Shown: positions 19,426-29,086, counted from the first letter of the stretch. The stretch: DNA of 64,000 nucleotides from Lacticaseibacillus zhaodongensis (GCF_009687905.1 NZ_BLBG01000008.1:1-64000); one strand, 5' to 3'. Made by a program: numbers and translations. Notes: a model not told the origin generated them from the letters alone.

Positions 19426-19578
19426 ACCAACTGCTACGTGGTCGAGCTCCGCAAGGTAAAAGGTTGCGCTCTGCTTATCCTGCGTTGCCAGAACTTGCAA
19501 CTCGTGTTAAACTAATACAGTTATTGACAAGAATATCTCTAGACTAGGCAATAGTTTAGGGCAAAGGAGAAAAACATC

Positions 19579-19830
19579 ATGAAGCAAGGCATTCACCCAG
19601 ATTATCACAAGGTAGTATTCCAAGACTCTTCAACCGGCTTCAAGTTCATCGCTGGTTCAACTGTTACTAGTTCCGAAACCATCAAGATGGACGACGGCAA
19701 CGAGTACCCACTCGTACGTGTCGAAGTTACATCCGACTCCCACCCCTTCTACACCGGCAAGCAGAAGTTTGCTAAGGCAGATGGCCGTGTTGAGCGCTTC
19801 AACAAGAAGTACGGTCTTACCAGCAAATAA
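19579..19830 (+). CDS. rpmE2: 50S ribosomal protein L31 type B
   Basis: The 83-aa L31 is the zinc-independent (type B, YtiA-like) form: it starts [16 protein letters not shown], has the extended central insertion and lacks the CxxC zinc ligands. It has a good AAAGGAG site. It is the last chromosomal gene before the ICE; the element has inserted about 90 bases after its stop codon. Confidence 0.96.
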   Translation: MKQGIHPDYHKVVFQDSSTGFKFIAGSTVTSSETIKMDDGNEYPLVRVEVTSDSHPFYTGKQKFAKADGRVERFNKKYGLTSK

Positions 19831-19922
19831 AGACCACTTTGTCACATTGCGGCCACGAACCGCGGCGTGACGGGAATCTTAAAAGTTGGTTTTCGTACAA
19901 ATTCATCAAATCGAGTGTGATT

Positions 19923-19936
19923 TGTACGAGAATTTG
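19923..19936 (+). repeat. Putative attL core (direct repeat)
   Basis: TGTACGAGAATTTG is identical to 51320-51333 and lies 25 bases beyond the integrase stop. A related inverted copy CGTACAAATTC lies at 19894-19904, so the true recombination point may be a few tens of bases away. Confidence 0.55.
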
Positions 19937-19948
19937 GCTCAATATGAG

Positions 19949-19988
19949 GACGTTTGGAGTTCAATCTGAATTCTGAACGTCTTTTTGT
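19949..19988 (+). terminator. Terminator at ICE left end (+ strand)
   Basis: GACGTT (19949-19954) pairs with AACGTC (19976-19981), with inner GTTCA/TGAAT-type pairing, then TTTTTGTTTTT. It overlaps the 3' end of the integrase gene and would stop transcription entering from rpmE2. Confidence 0.7.
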
Positions 19989-21223
19989 TTTTCTAGTCTT
20001 GCGGAATTCAGCCGATCTAGGAAGCGTTGGTGGGTGACTGTTGTTATTATATCCGGTGTATTCACGTAAGTTCTCGTGGTTGAAACACTGGAATGGGTGA
20101 GTGCACTGGAGATGTCTTCCATAGACGCACCACCTTGTCGTGCTAGGGTGCTAAACGTGTGCCGCATCTTGTGTGGATGCAGGTAGACCAATTCAGGGTG
20201 ACGCCGGTTGACTGACTTGATTCGTGCGTTGAGGTAGTCGGAGTAAAGTGGCTGGTTGTGAACACCCTCACGAGTGACGTAGGTGAACAGCCATTGCTCA
20301 CCATCTTGTTCTACCCCGATTGCTTCGAGCTGTTTGGCTTGTTCTGTCTTCCAGTCGGCCAACAGATACAGAATATCCTGTGGCAGGGTCATAATGCTTT
20401 GCTTGTGTCCCTTAGTGTCCTTAGCGTCGCGATCACTGTCGAGTGACTGAACCAGATATAACTTGCCAGCTTCCAGATCAATGTGCTTCCATTGCAAAGC
20501 GTAGGATTCGCTCTTACGGTCGCCTAGGTGCAACGTTAGGAGGAACAGGGTGTAATCGGCTAAAGATAGCTTACCGCGTTCATAGTCCTCTTTCGTGGCT
20601 TGTAGCCAGTCCAGAAGTTGCTCTGCGGTCAGGAACTCGCCTTTCTTCACCCGCTCCTTCTTGAGCTTATCTTTGTGTGGTTGCCCAACAAGGCGAAGGG
20701 ACTTGCCAACGCGGTCATATTCGATGTAGTCGAGGATCTCGGCAACTTCAAACATTTGGCGCACATACGCCTTAACCGTTTTGATGTTAGCGAAGTGCTC
20801 TGACTTCTCCTTGAGCTGATCTACGACGAACTCTTTGTTGGAGTTCAGGTAGGTCATCGAATAGGAGCCGAACATTGGCAATAGGTGGTTCTTGAACAAC
20901 CCACGCTGATATTCGACAGTAGCCTTAGTTGGGACAACCGGTGCCCGACCAGTGGAGCCAGTCAGATACAGTGGCATGAAGACATCTTTGTAGAACGTCT
21001 TGAATAGAATTTTACCTTTAAGCTCAAGAGAACGAGCGTTGCCGTTCTTTTGGGCTTCTTTGATTTTCTTGTTGATCTCACGCTCCTTTGCGACCGCGGC
21101 TTGTTTGGTCGAAATGGTTTCCCGAAAACGGGTCTGTCCGGCGACGCCCATGAGTTCGCGAACGGCTTTTGGATAGAAAACGCTGACCTGATAGGTACCA
21201 GCTTGGGTTTTTGTGATTGACAT
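19961..21223 (-). CDS. int: Tyrosine recombinase integrase of the ICE
   Basis: The ~420-aa enzyme excises and integrates the element. It has an N-terminal arm-type DNA-binding domain, a SAM-like core-binding domain and a C-terminal catalytic domain with the Arg of HLGDRKSESYAL, HKMRHTFSTL (HxxR) and the final HSSVSTTRTY with the Tyr nucleophile. This start is chosen (MSITKTQ) because AGGAGG lies nine bases upstream; seven extra codons are open before it. It resembles Tn916 Int. Confidence 0.95.
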   Translation of the reverse strand: MSITKTQAGTYQVSVFYPKAVRELMGVAGQTRFRETISTKQAAVAKEREINKKIKEAQKNGNARSLELKGKILFKTFYKDVFMPLYLTGSTGRAPVVPTKATVEYQRGLFKNHLLPMFGSYSMTYLNSNKEFVVDQLKEKSEHFANIKTVKAYVRQMFEVAEILDYIEYDRVGKSLRLVGQPHKDKLKKERVKKGEFLTAEQLLDWLQATKEDYERGKLSLADYTLFLLTLHLGDRKSESYALQWKHIDLEAGKLYLVQSLDSDRDAKDTKGHKQSIMTLPQDILYLLADWKTEQAKQLEAIGVEQDGEQWLFTYVTREGVHNQPLYSDYLNARIKSVNRRHPELVYLHPHKMRHTFSTLARQGGASMEDISSALTHSSVSTTRTYVNTPDIITTVTHQRFLDRLNSARLEKQKDVQNSD

Positions 21224-21274
21224 AATGATAGACCTCCTGCTCAATAAGGCAGTGAGGCGTAAGACATCATTATA

Positions 21275-21589
21275 TTAACATCCAATACTCATGCCTTGCA
21301 TCCATTTATCAAGTTCAATGCGATCAAATCTGACCGAGTTACCGATTGTGATCTTGGGCAAGCCCAGCATAATCCAAGCGTCTAACGTGTTGTACGAAAC
21401 GTTGAGATATTTGCAGGCTTCGCCTTTCTTGAAGTAGCGGACGTTTAGCAGGGCTTCGTGCCGAACGCTATTTACTTCTTCACGGATAATCTCGAATACT
21501 TTGTTCCGGATTGTGTCGATCTGTCCGTCGCTCAAAACGAAGGACATCTCATGGTGGATTTCTTGGCTGATAGTGCCACTTCCCTTCAA
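21275..21589 (-). CDS. xis: Excisionase-like HTH protein
   Basis: The protein is up to 104 aa, with a C-terminal helix-turn-helix (YFKKGEACKYLNVSYNTLDAWI, MerR-like) and RFDRIELDKWM, typical of excisionases that bind att DNA and direct Int toward excision. It lies 51 bases upstream of int on the same strand, as xis does in Tn916, though it is longer than Tn916 Xis. TTG 21589 or ATG 21547 could be the start; neither has a strong ribosome site. Confidence 0.75.
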   Translation of the reverse strand: MKGSGTISQEIHHEMSFVLSDGQIDTIRNKVFEIIREEVNSVRHEALLNVRYFKKGEACKYLNVSYNTLDAWIMLGLPKITIGNSVRFDRIELDKWMQGMSIGC

Positions 21590-21896
21590 GATTTCGTGCG
21601 TAAGGTGAGTGTATCACCTCCATTCAGAAAGTTGGTTAGGTGGCGTTGTTCAGCCCGGTTCCGACCGGCTAACTGATCCACAGCGGATCAGCTCTCCCGT
21701 TACGTGGGAGTGACGTGCAAGTATCTGGCCTTGGTGTTCGCTAACTCATACGAGGTCATGGCGACGGCTGGTGTTGCTGAACAGCGCTATTCAGTTGTCA
21801 AAGGACACAGCGAGCAAAAGAAAATCCCGCTTCTGCATATACAGACAACGGGAACGGGTCGAAATGAAACCAAAATCAGAAAAAAGTTGAAATTGA
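21590..21896. other. Intergenic region between xis and orf8-like gene
   Basis: About 300 bases without a convincing gene. It holds a GGTGA/TCACC inverted repeat near 21605-21617 and a minus-strand terminator-like hairpin, CCCGTTGTCTG/CAGAAGCGGG at 21826-21852 followed by ATTTTCTTTT. A frame on the plus strand (21704-21961) is rejected as chance. Confidence 0.5.
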
Positions 21897-22154
21897 TTAT
21901 GTGTGAGTTAGTTGTGAACTTGATTGAGTGGACGGTTGCGATAGGTGTTCAGCCACGTTGAAGCGCTGAACGCTGAATACAAACTTGATTTGAAGTTCCT
22001 GCCTCAAATCGGGATCGACATAGCTTTTTCCGAATGCAGCCTCGCGATCGAAATCGTAGCTGAACATATCGAGTAGTTGGGACATTGCCTCTGCGTCTCC
22101 GTCCTGCGCTGCCAAGATAACCGGGATCAGGTTATCGACCTCTGTATAATGCAT
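21897..22154 (-). CDS. Tn916 Orf8-like helix-turn-helix protein
   Basis: The ~85-aa protein matches the helix-turn-helix conjugative-transposon family (Tn916 Orf8): an early LAAQDGDAEAMSQLL motif and the later VDPDLRQELQIKFVFSVQRFNV. In Tn916 it accompanies Orf7 in control of transfer gene expression. ATG 22154 is chosen because GGAGGAG lies six bases upstream; nine further upstream codons are open but lack a site. Confidence 0.8.
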   Translation of the reverse strand: MHYTEVDNLIPVILAAQDGDAEAMSQLLDMFSYDFDREAAFGKSYVDPDLRQELQIKFVFSVQRFNVAEHLSQPSTQSSSQLTHT

Positions 22155-22174
22155 TGAACACTCCTCCGTATTCA

Positions 22175-22573
22175 TCACATGTTTTCGTATGCTTCCTTAA
22201 TTCGCGCTAGTGCCCGTCGCCGCCGTTTGTTCACCCCCTGACTAGTCTTGCCGGTGTAGCTACCGATTTCCACGTCGTTCAGTTCAGAATAGTAATACTG
22301 ATACAACACCATCTTATCAGCTGTGGAAAGGGTTGCAATGGCCGTGGCAAGACGCTCATTTTCAATAAAAGATTCAAGGTGAGCAATTTGGTCATCAGTT
22401 AAAATAAAGTCTTCGAGGTGACCAGGATTGGCGATTTCTTCCAGTAGCCATTCCTCAAGCGGAGTTTCTTTGATGTCTTTAAGGTGTTTACGATAAATGT
22501 TGATTCTTTCATTACGAAGAACTTGTTGCATGTATCGAATGAACATTCGAGAGACTTCGCGTTCACTATTCAT
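22175..22573 (-). CDS. Tn916 Orf7-like sigma-70 family regulator
   Basis: The ~132-aa protein resembles a short sigma factor: a region 2-like helix (FIRYMQQVLRNERINIYRK) and region 4 (STADKMVLYQYYYSELNDVEIGSYTG...VNKRRRRALARIKE). In Tn916, Orf7 and Orf8 drive transcription of int/xis and the transfer genes. The start is set by AGGAGG seven to eight bases upstream of ATG 22573. It lies upstream of the orf8-like gene with a 20-base gap, the Tn916 order. Confidence 0.85.
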   Translation of the reverse strand: MNSEREVSRMFIRYMQQVLRNERINIYRKHLKDIKETPLEEWLLEEIANPGHLEDFILTDDQIAHLESFIENERLATAIATLSTADKMVLYQYYYSELNDVEIGSYTGKTSQGVNKRRRRALARIKEAYENM

Positions 22574-22689
22574 AATGCTGACCTCCTGATCTAAGTAAGT
22601 TGCGCTCGGCATATATACAGACGGAAATCAAAAGCCGAAATGAAACTGAATTTGACTTTTTTCGAAATTTAGCATCAAAAGGGCAAAAC

Positions 22690-22720
22690 AAAACCGCCAG
22701 GCCGAGAAGGCTAGGCGGTT
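22690..22720 (-). terminator. Terminator between ars region and ICE regulators
   Basis: On the minus strand AACCGCC-TA-GCC pairs with GGC-x-TGGCGGTT and is followed by TTGTTTTG. It would separate the ars region from the regulator genes. Confidence 0.75.
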
Positions 22721-22886
22721 CATAAGGATGTCCACAGTAAGTTTTAGGCCTTTTTAGACGCAAGGAAGCCCCAGTGCACCGGAACTTTTGCTTGAATATC
22801 AACTTTCAAGCTTTAAATCGGTGATCCTTCCTCAATCGGATAATCGACTGTTTCTTCGCTTATTCGTTTAATAGTACTTGGGTAAC

Positions 22887-22982
22887 TTAGTGTTGTTCCT
22901 GCGAGTAGAGCGAGTGAGTTTTATTGACGAGTGAGAGCTTGACATAATGCGAAAATGCTTGTTTGACATTTTGATCAGACAT
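22887..22982 (-). CDS. Small 31-aa ORF of unknown function
   Basis: ATG 22982 follows AGAGGAA by five bases and reads MSDQNVKQAFSHYVKLSLVN... for 31 codons. The pattern resembles the N-terminus of the sigma-like ICE proteins, so it may be a truncated remnant of one. The surrounding 22810-23260 is AT-rich and otherwise without a gene. Confidence 0.35.
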   Translation of the reverse strand: MSDQNVKQAFSHYVKLSLVNKTHSLYSQEQH

Positions 22983-23261
22983 GACAATTCCTCTTTTACC
23001 AAGCAAATACTGAACAAGTGTTGAAAATGAAACCGTAGTAAAAAAAGATTTTAGATTTTGTTTGATTGATATATTGAAAAATGTAGTTTGCTTTTTAAAA
23101 ATAGAGCAATCAACGAAATGGCATCGCTAATTACTCTATATTGATTGGACACTTTAATAATTTTGTTACGTTTTTGTTAGAATTAAATAGTACTTTAAAG
23201 AGAATTTTTTAAATTAATCAATATTTATTATAAAAAAAGATATTAAAATATCGTGTTCTAA

Positions 23262-24686
23262 TTATACGGATTTTCGATTTATGGGTAATGAATATTTTGT
23301 GTTTTGTTGTTCCCAATTTTGTGCCGCAATTTGGACCGCATCCCAAGGCGATCCGACTGGTGGTGAATAGGATAAATCCAGATCACTGATTTCAGCCACG
23401 GTCATATCATTAAAAATTGCTATTGCAAAAATATCACTTCGTTTAGCCACTTCACTACCATAATGACCAATTAGTTGTACGCCTAAGATCCGCCCAGTTT
23501 TCTTATCACCAGTAATTCTGATTCTAATTTTTTGAGAGCCGGGGAAATAGGCCTTATGATCATCAACAATAGTGGTTACCGTTAGAGGATCAAATCCTGC
23601 ATGTACTGCCTCGCTGGCTAATAACCCAGTTCGCACAACCACTAAATCGAATACTTTTAAAACCTGTGTTCCGATACTACCCTTAAAGGCACGTTTAATA
23701 CCTACAATATTAAAGCCCGCAGTTCTTCCTTGTTTATGAGCAGTTGTACCTAATGGTAAATATGTTTCACCTAGCAAATGGTGTTTTGTTTCTACTAAAT
23801 CACCAGCCGCCCATATATCAGGTAATGAGGTATGCATATATTGATCAACCTTGATTGCACCTGCAATTCCCGTCGTTGCTCCAGCCTTAATAAGTAATTC
23901 GGCATTAGGTTGTACCCCAACTACAATTAACACTAAATCGAACTTATAAGCTTCTGATTTATGACGTTCATTTAAGCCAATAACTTCCACATGTCGATTA
24001 GTTTCGTTAATTTCTGAAACGGTTAAACCAGTGACAACATTAACCGAATTCATAGACAATTTTTGATGAATAATTTGACCTAGATCAGTGTCTACTGTGG
24101 AAAGTATTTCCGTACCGCGTTGAAAAATGGTTACATCTAACTGGCGGTTTTTTAAGGCTTCTGCCATTTCAATTCCAATATAGCCCGAACCAACAATTGC
24201 CACTTCTTGAATATCATCTGTGGCTAGAACCTTTTCGATTGCAAAGTAATCCGCCATTGTGTGCAGAACATGAATCTTGCGTGACTGTTGTATTCGTGGT
24301 AGATCAACACCCTTAATATTCGATAGCTTTGGCTTTGCTCCGGTTGCCACAACCAAGTGATCATAGTGATATACTTTTAACTCACCTGCAAGCGAATGTG
24401 CCACAACTTCGTGTTGCTGTGGGTCAATTTTTTCTGCAACCATGTTCATTTGGAACTCGACACCGGTCGCGGTCAATTCTTTCAAACCGCGATGAGCCAA
24501 TGATTGCCAATTAGGTACCTCACCACTGATTGCATAAGGTAAACCACAAATTGACAAATTGGGATATTCATCTGCCAACAAAACTTGAACTTCGAGTTCT
24601 GGCTTTAGTTCTTTGGCTTTTAAGGCTGCTGAAACCCCTGCATCACTACCACCAATAATCAATAACTTTTCCGCTTTATTTGCCAC
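23262..24686 (-). CDS. FAD-dependent pyridine nucleotide-disulfide oxidoreductase of the ars operon
   Basis: The 474-aa flavoprotein belongs to the CoA-disulfide reductase/NADH oxidase class: N-terminal FAD site IIGGSDAGVSAA, single redox Cys in LSICGLPYA (about residue 47), NAD(P)H site VAIVGSGYIGIEMA, FAD site IWAAGDLVE and a C-terminal dimerisation domain ending DLSYSPPVGSPWD. Such genes recur in ars operons of Gram-positives; a role in thiol balance under arsenite is plausible but unproven. GTG start after GGAGGAAA. Last gene of the operon. Confidence 0.85.
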   Translation of the reverse strand: MANKAEKLLIIGGSDAGVSAALKAKELKPELEVQVLLADEYPNLSICGLPYAISGEVPNWQSLAHRGLKELTATGVEFQMNMVAEKIDPQQHEVVAHSLAGELKVYHYDHLVVATGAKPKLSNIKGVDLPRIQQSRKIHVLHTMADYFAIEKVLATDDIQEVAIVGSGYIGIEMAEALKNRQLDVTIFQRGTEILSTVDTDLGQIIHQKLSMNSVNVVTGLTVSEINETNRHVEVIGLNERHKSEAYKFDLVLIVVGVQPNAELLIKAGATTGIAGAIKVDQYMHTSLPDIWAAGDLVETKHHLLGETYLPLGTTAHKQGRTAGFNIVGIKRAFKGSIGTQVLKVFDLVVVRTGLLASEAVHAGFDPLTVTTIVDDHKAYFPGSQKIRIRITGDKKTGRILGVQLIGHYGSEVAKRSDIFAIAIFNDMTVAEISDLDLSYSPPVGSPWDAVQIAAQNWEQQNTKYSLPINRKSV

Positions 24687-24708
24687 TTATTTATTTCCTC
24701 CACACTTG

Positions 24709-25038
24709 TTAATGGACACGTGCACGACTTAAATCTTGATGTAAATAATTTGAAAATTCCTGGAAGGTTGGGTATCCACCTTGTTTAGTAATTATCCCAT
24801 CAACTATGGTTATGGGTAAAATCTCAATTCCATATTTTTCTAGCAACGCCTGTATCTGATGATTACGAGCAAAAGCATCTGGATTTTGAGTGAGATTTCT
24901 ACGGATAATTAGGTTCTTACCATTTGCATTAACATGTCGTTGAATCGCAGTTGTTTGAACTAATATTTTATTTACGCTAGGCCCACACACACCGGTTGCA
25001 CAACACATTGCTTCTTCAAATATTTGAATTTTAACCAT
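24709..25038 (-). CDS. arsD: ArsD-like arsenite metallochaperone, short form lacking C-terminal Cys pairs
   Basis: ArsD passes As(III) to the ArsA ATPase. The 109-aa protein keeps the Cys12-Cys13-Cys18 metal site (AMCCATGVCGPSVN) but lacks the two vicinal Cys pairs seen at the C-terminus of classical ArsD and of the other copy in this operon. It lies between arsB and the flavoprotein gene. Only 36% or so of its length appears to match the second copy, so they look like old paralogues rather than a recent duplication (impression by eye). Confidence 0.88.
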   Translation of the reverse strand: MVKIQIFEEAMCCATGVCGPSVNKILVQTTAIQRHVNANGKNLIIRRNLTQNPDAFARNHQIQALLEKYGIEILPITIVDGIITKQGGYPTFQEFSNYLHQDLSRARVH

Positions 25039-25161
25039 AATTTACCTCGCTGATTAAACGATGAAAACGTTCAAACTCTTCTTATACCTGTGTATAATCA
25101 CGAAAATAGCTGGCTGCTAAATTGTTTAAAACTAATTTGAATCATAATAAACCAGCCTTCC

Positions 25162-26457
25162 TTAGCCGAAAATACTTAACGATAACCATAAGCCGCATAA
25201 CGTAATAAACAAAACTGGAATTGTGATCGTGATACCAATTTTAAAATAAGTTCCCCAAGCAATTTTAACGCCTTTTTGCCCCAAAACATGTAACCACACT
25301 AAGGTAGCTAGTGAACCGATCGGTGTGATCTTTGGTCCTAGATCAGAACCAATAATGTTTGCATAAACTAAGGCTTGATGCATTAGTCCTGATACATTGG
25401 CGCCTTTGATCGACAAGGCATTGATCATGACTGTTGGCATATTATTCATCGCTGATGATAGGAACGCTGCCAAGTACCCCATGCCCATAGTTGCTACGAA
25501 GCGGCCGCCAGTGGCCATTTTAGCAATCACATTGGCAAGTAGCGCCGTTAAACCGACATTTTGCAGTCCATAAACCACCACATACATCCCCAGCGAAAAG
25601 AAGACGATGTTCCATGGTGCGCCTTTAATGACTGCCCGCGTGTCAACTTGCGGGCTTTGTTGCCCGACCAACAAGAAAATCAAGGCGATCGTCAAGGCAA
25701 TAAATGAGACCGGAATATTTAGAAAACTGCTGCTAAAGTAGCCGATCAATAGCGCCGCCAAAACGACCCAAGAAAATTTAAATAACCGTTGATCCTTGAT
25801 TGCCGATTTTGGTTCAGCGACTTGGCTGACATCATAATGTTTGGGTAGCGCTTTGCGGAAATATAAGTATAAAATACTGATACTAGCAACTAGGGAGAAC
25901 AAATCCGGGAGCCACATTCTCAGTGCATATTCGGAAAACGTAATTCCGAAAAAGTCGGCAGAGACAATATTAACTAGATTACTGACGACTAAAGGTAATG
26001 AGGTGGCATCGGCAATAAAGCCACTGGCTATAATAAACGGAAAAACCTTTTTTTCATCAAAATGTAACGCACGGACCATGGCTAAAACAATCGGGGTCAA
26101 GATCAACGCGGCGCCATCATTGGCAAAAAGTGCCGCCACGATCGCACCTAAAACGGCAATTAAAACGAACATCCGTACGCCATTGCCTTTAGCCAACCGC
26201 GCCATATGCAAAGCGGCCCATTCGAAAAAGCCGATTTCATCTAAAATCAATGAGATCAAAATAATCGCGACAAACGATAAAGTGGCGTTCCAAACGATTC
26301 CCGTAACGGTGCCCACATCTTGAAGCGTGACGACCCGAAATAATAGTGCCAGTAATGCGCCACCAATTGCAGTCCAGCCGATCGATAACCCTTTAGGCTG
26401 CCAGATAACAAATAGTAACGTGAGTAAAAATATAAAAACGGCTAAAAAAACTTGCAT
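25162..26457 (-). CDS. arsB: Arsenite efflux permease ArsB
   Basis: The ~431-aa integral membrane protein with about 12 hydrophobic segments matches ArsB: early [38 protein letters not shown] and [17 protein letters not shown]. It exports arsenite and antimonite, alone or driven by ArsA ATP hydrolysis. ATG 26457 is preferred; an in-frame TTG four codons earlier overlaps the ribosome site GGAGGG. It is the next gene after arsA, about 55 bases downstream. Confidence 0.93.
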   Translation of the reverse strand: MQVFLAVFIFLLTLLFVIWQPKGLSIGWTAIGGALLALLFRVVTLQDVGTVTGIVWNATLSFVAIILISLILDEIGFFEWAALHMARLAKGNGVRMFVLIAVLGAIVAALFANDGAALILTPIVLAMVRALHFDEKKVFPFIIASGFIADATSLPLVVSNLVNIVSADFFGITFSEYALRMWLPDLFSLVASISILYLYFRKALPKHYDVSQVAEPKSAIKDQRLFKFSWVVLAALLIGYFSSSFLNIPVSFIALTIALIFLLVGQQSPQVDTRAVIKGAPWNIVFFSLGMYVVVYGLQNVGLTALLANVIAKMATGGRFVATMGMGYLAAFLSSAMNNMPTVMINALSIKGANVSGLMHQALVYANIIGSDLGPKITPIGSLATLVWLHVLGQKGVKIAWGTYFKIGITITIPVLFITLCGLWLSLSIFG

Positions 26458-26513
26458 AATTCCCTCCAACGACCAAAATCAGGGTACCACTACCCTGATC
26501 AGTTGATTTTTAT

Positions 26514-28244
26514 TTAAATAGTTAATAAAGTTTGTTCAAAATTAGGCTGCCATTGTTCCACCGCAAAATGATCGGCCGAAATGGCTTTGACCTTTTCGAT
26601 CCATTCAACTTCATTTTGGGCGCGCGCCTGTAAACACGGATGCGTAGTTTGTGTGGCTAACATACTTTGGTTGACCAGCCACCAGGTATGCGCGATCTTT
26701 GCGCGCTTCAAGTCTTCATTAAGCCGCATTGATTCGTAGACCGGCGTGGTTTCTGGCAAAGTCACCATCACGATCTCAGTCTGAGCGGAATCTTGTAATC
26801 TTGGTAGTAGCTCAATAATGGCCTGTGGCACATCACCGGCCGTACGTTGCACTTCCTTAGCATAGCTTTGCGTTGAATCCAGCAGTAACAAAGTATGCCC
26901 AGTTGGCGCAGTATCGATCACCACCACATCGCTGTCATTTTGCGCTACAATATTGGCAAAAGCGCGGAAAACAGCAATTTCTTGCGTGCAGGGTGACCGT
27001 AGATCTTCGGCGACGTAATCGACGTCAGCCGACTTCATAGTCTGCCGTGCCACGGCTAACACTTCGGCTTGATAATCCTGCAACACCTGTTGTTCGTCAA
27101 TATGACTGATTGTAACTGCTGGATCATCTGTTTTAAAAAAATCAAGATGATCGGCGGGATCAGTGGTCGCTAAGTGTACCGTTTTATGTTGGGCGACCAG
27201 CTTTTGCGTAATTTGGACCGCAACCGTTGTTTTACCGACACCGCCTTTACCCATTGTAAAAATGATTTTTTTATTTGTTTTGATCAAATCAGCAACAATC
27301 CGATCTAAGGCGGGATAATTATTGTTTAGTGGCAGGTAGGTCGCCAATACCGGTTGTTCCGCTTGTAAAACTAAACGCAATTTATCTAGGCCAGTCACAT
27401 TATAGGCCCGTAATGGGACCTCATATTGGGTAAATTCCTTTAAAATCGCCGGCATCTGTTGTAGATCGGCTTGTTGTTGCGTATAAATAGCTTGCGAGGC
27501 TTGATCCGCTGGTGCTTTAAGCGTCCCGTTAATGATCAATTGTTGATTTTGTATCCCGATTGCAGCTAGTTCCTGGGCCGCCCGGGCCGCCTCAAGTAAC
27601 GCTGCTTTTTGTGGTCGTGTGACTAACATTAAGGTGGTTAACTCGCTATTACTCAGTGTTGCTACGGCCTTGGCGTAAACGGCCTTTTTATCACCCATGC
27701 CTGCTAATTGACCAAGACAAGAAGCACCGCGATCATTTTCAGCTAAATAATTATTCCACGCCGCTGGTAGCTGTAACATTCGTAAGGCATGACCAGTCGG
27801 TGCTGTATCAAAAATAATATAATCAAAACGCTGGTCGATCGTCGGATCAGTTAGGAAATTGGCAAACTCATTAAACGAAGCAATCTCGACGGTACAAAAG
27901 CCGGATAGTTGTTCTTCCATGTTTTTAACTGCAGCATCAGGCAATACCCCGCGGTAAGGGCCAACAACACTTTCCCGGTACTCACCAGCAGCTGTCACCG
28001 GATCGAAATTAGCGGCAAATAGGCGGGGTACCCCTTTGATTGCCTGTGGTTTATTAGTTAATTCCGTATTGAAAACGTCTTGTAAATTACTGGCTGGATC
28101 GGTGGAAACCAACATAACTTGCTTACCTGCATCGGCTAAATTGATTGCCGTGGCGCTGGCCGTTGTCGTTTTTCCCACGCCGCCTTTACCAGTAAAAAAC
28201 AAGTAATGCGTTAAATGTGCTTTTTGTGGATGATAGTCTTGCAT
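26514..28244 (-). CDS. arsA: Arsenite-activated ATPase ArsA
   Basis: The 576-aa protein is a tandem duplication, each half with a P-loop GKGGVGKTT (about residues 20 and 330) and a DTAPTGH switch motif. Arsenite binding at cysteines joins the halves and stimulates ATP hydrolysis that powers ArsB. The length is normal for ArsA. The start has AAGGAGG six bases upstream. Confidence 0.95.
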   Translation of the reverse strand: MQDYHPQKAHLTHYLFFTGKGGVGKTTTASATAINLADAGKQVMLVSTDPASNLQDVFNTELTNKPQAIKGVPRLFAANFDPVTAAGEYRESVVGPYRGVLPDAAVKNMEEQLSGFCTVEIASFNEFANFLTDPTIDQRFDYIIFDTAPTGHALRMLQLPAAWNNYLAENDRGASCLGQLAGMGDKKAVYAKAVATLSNSELTTLMLVTRPQKAALLEAARAAQELAAIGIQNQQLIINGTLKAPADQASQAIYTQQQADLQQMPAILKEFTQYEVPLRAYNVTGLDKLRLVLQAEQPVLATYLPLNNNYPALDRIVADLIKTNKKIIFTMGKGGVGKTTVAVQITQKLVAQHKTVHLATTDPADHLDFFKTDDPAVTISHIDEQQVLQDYQAEVLAVARQTMKSADVDYVAEDLRSPCTQEIAVFRAFANIVAQNDSDVVVIDTAPTGHTLLLLDSTQSYAKEVQRTAGDVPQAIIELLPRLQDSAQTEIVMVTLPETTPVYESMRLNEDLKRAKIAHTWWLVNQSMLATQTTHPCLQARAQNEVEWIEKVKAISADHFAVEQWQPNFEQTLLTI

Positions 28245-28326
28245 TGTTTCCTCCTTAATTATATAGATGATTATCTATATGTTGTCCAAAAAGAAATGGC
28301 CGTGCCATCTCTTAGCTTAAGTAAAA

Positions 28327-28689
28327 TCAGCAACAGCCACTAGCGCCGCCACAGCAACCGCCTGACTGCTTAGCCGGCACAAAAACCAGTCCCGTATAGT
28401 CAGATAACTCGTCAATAGTTGGATAATCGCCTGTCTTAACAATCTGTCCATCAACAACCGTAATTGGCAAGACGGCATCGGGGTCATCCTTGATTGCTGC
28501 TAAAATATCGGCCCGTTCGCTAAACACGTCAGGATTATTACTGAGATTGTAACGATCGGCTTCAATCGTTTTAACGCCTTGTAGAGCATCAAATGCCGAT
28601 GTGATCATTAAGAGATCCTGATTGACCGATGGGCCACAAACTCCAGTAGAACAACACATTGCTGGTTCAAATAATTCAATTTTTTTCAT
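28327..28689 (-). CDS. arsD: Arsenite metallochaperone ArsD, full-length form
   Basis: The ~120-aa protein starts MKKIELFEPAMCCSTGVCG and ends SGGCCGGASGCC, giving all three Cys sites of canonical ArsD (Cys12/13/18 and two C-terminal vicinal pairs). It captures As(III) and hands it to ArsA; it can also act as a weak repressor. The true start is inside a longer open frame: ATG 28689 overlaps the 3' end of arsR by 14 bases, implying translational coupling. Confidence 0.93.
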   Translation of the reverse strand: MKKIELFEPAMCCSTGVCGPSVNQDLLMITSAFDALQGVKTIEADRYNLSNNPDVFSERADILAAIKDDPDAVLPITVVDGQIVKTGDYPTIDELSDYTGLVFVPAKQSGGCCGGASGCC

Positions 28690-29026
28690 TAGTAATAACA
28701 ACCTCTCTGGAAGCGCACGCTTCACAATCTGCATCGTGACAGGCACATTGATTATCGCTGGATAATAATTGTGCCGTGTCTTGTTTAAAGGCCGATATGA
28801 ACTCAGCTTGTAGGGTATAGTGCTGCCATTTACCTTCTTTACGTGCAGCAACGATACCAGCATTTTGCAATACTTTCATATGATGAGATAAAGTCGGTTG
28901 TGAAAAATCAAAATGCTCTAAAATATCGCAGGCACACAAAGAACCACAAGAAAGTAGATCGATAATTTTCAAACGAGATGAATTAGCCATTGCTTTAAGC
29001 ATTTGAACATATTTTTGATAGTCCAT
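28676..29026 (-). CDS. arsR: ArsR-family arsenic-responsive repressor
   Basis: The 116-aa winged-helix repressor begins MDYQKYVQMLKAMANSSRLKI and carries the metal-sensor motif SCGSLCACDILEHF (Cys pair in the recognition helix region), with extra cysteines near the C-terminus (CACHDADCEAC). Arsenite binding releases it from DNA. It is the first gene of the operon and a 20-bp palindrome in its promoter is the likely operator. Confidence 0.93.
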   Translation of the reverse strand: MDYQKYVQMLKAMANSSRLKIIDLLSCGSLCACDILEHFDFSQPTLSHHMKVLQNAGIVAARKEGKWQHYTLQAEFISAFKQDTAQLLSSDNQCACHDADCEACASREVVITNEKN

Positions 29027-29086
29027 TGTAAGCCCCTTTATAAGTTATGACTGTTAGATTATATATAGGCACTTGTTCATGTGTAT

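Noticed and set aside
21704-21961. 85-codon plus-strand frame near xis
   Set aside because: No ribosome site, no family resemblance, and it overlaps the orf8-like gene on the other strand.
22566-22802. 78-codon minus-strand frame upstream of the sigma-like gene
   Set aside because: It spans a terminator hairpin and the leader of the real gene.
28690-28863. N-terminal extension of ArsD
   Set aside because: It is antisense-free but overlaps arsR in another frame; the canonical ArsD start MKKIELFEP at 28689 is coupled to the arsR stop.
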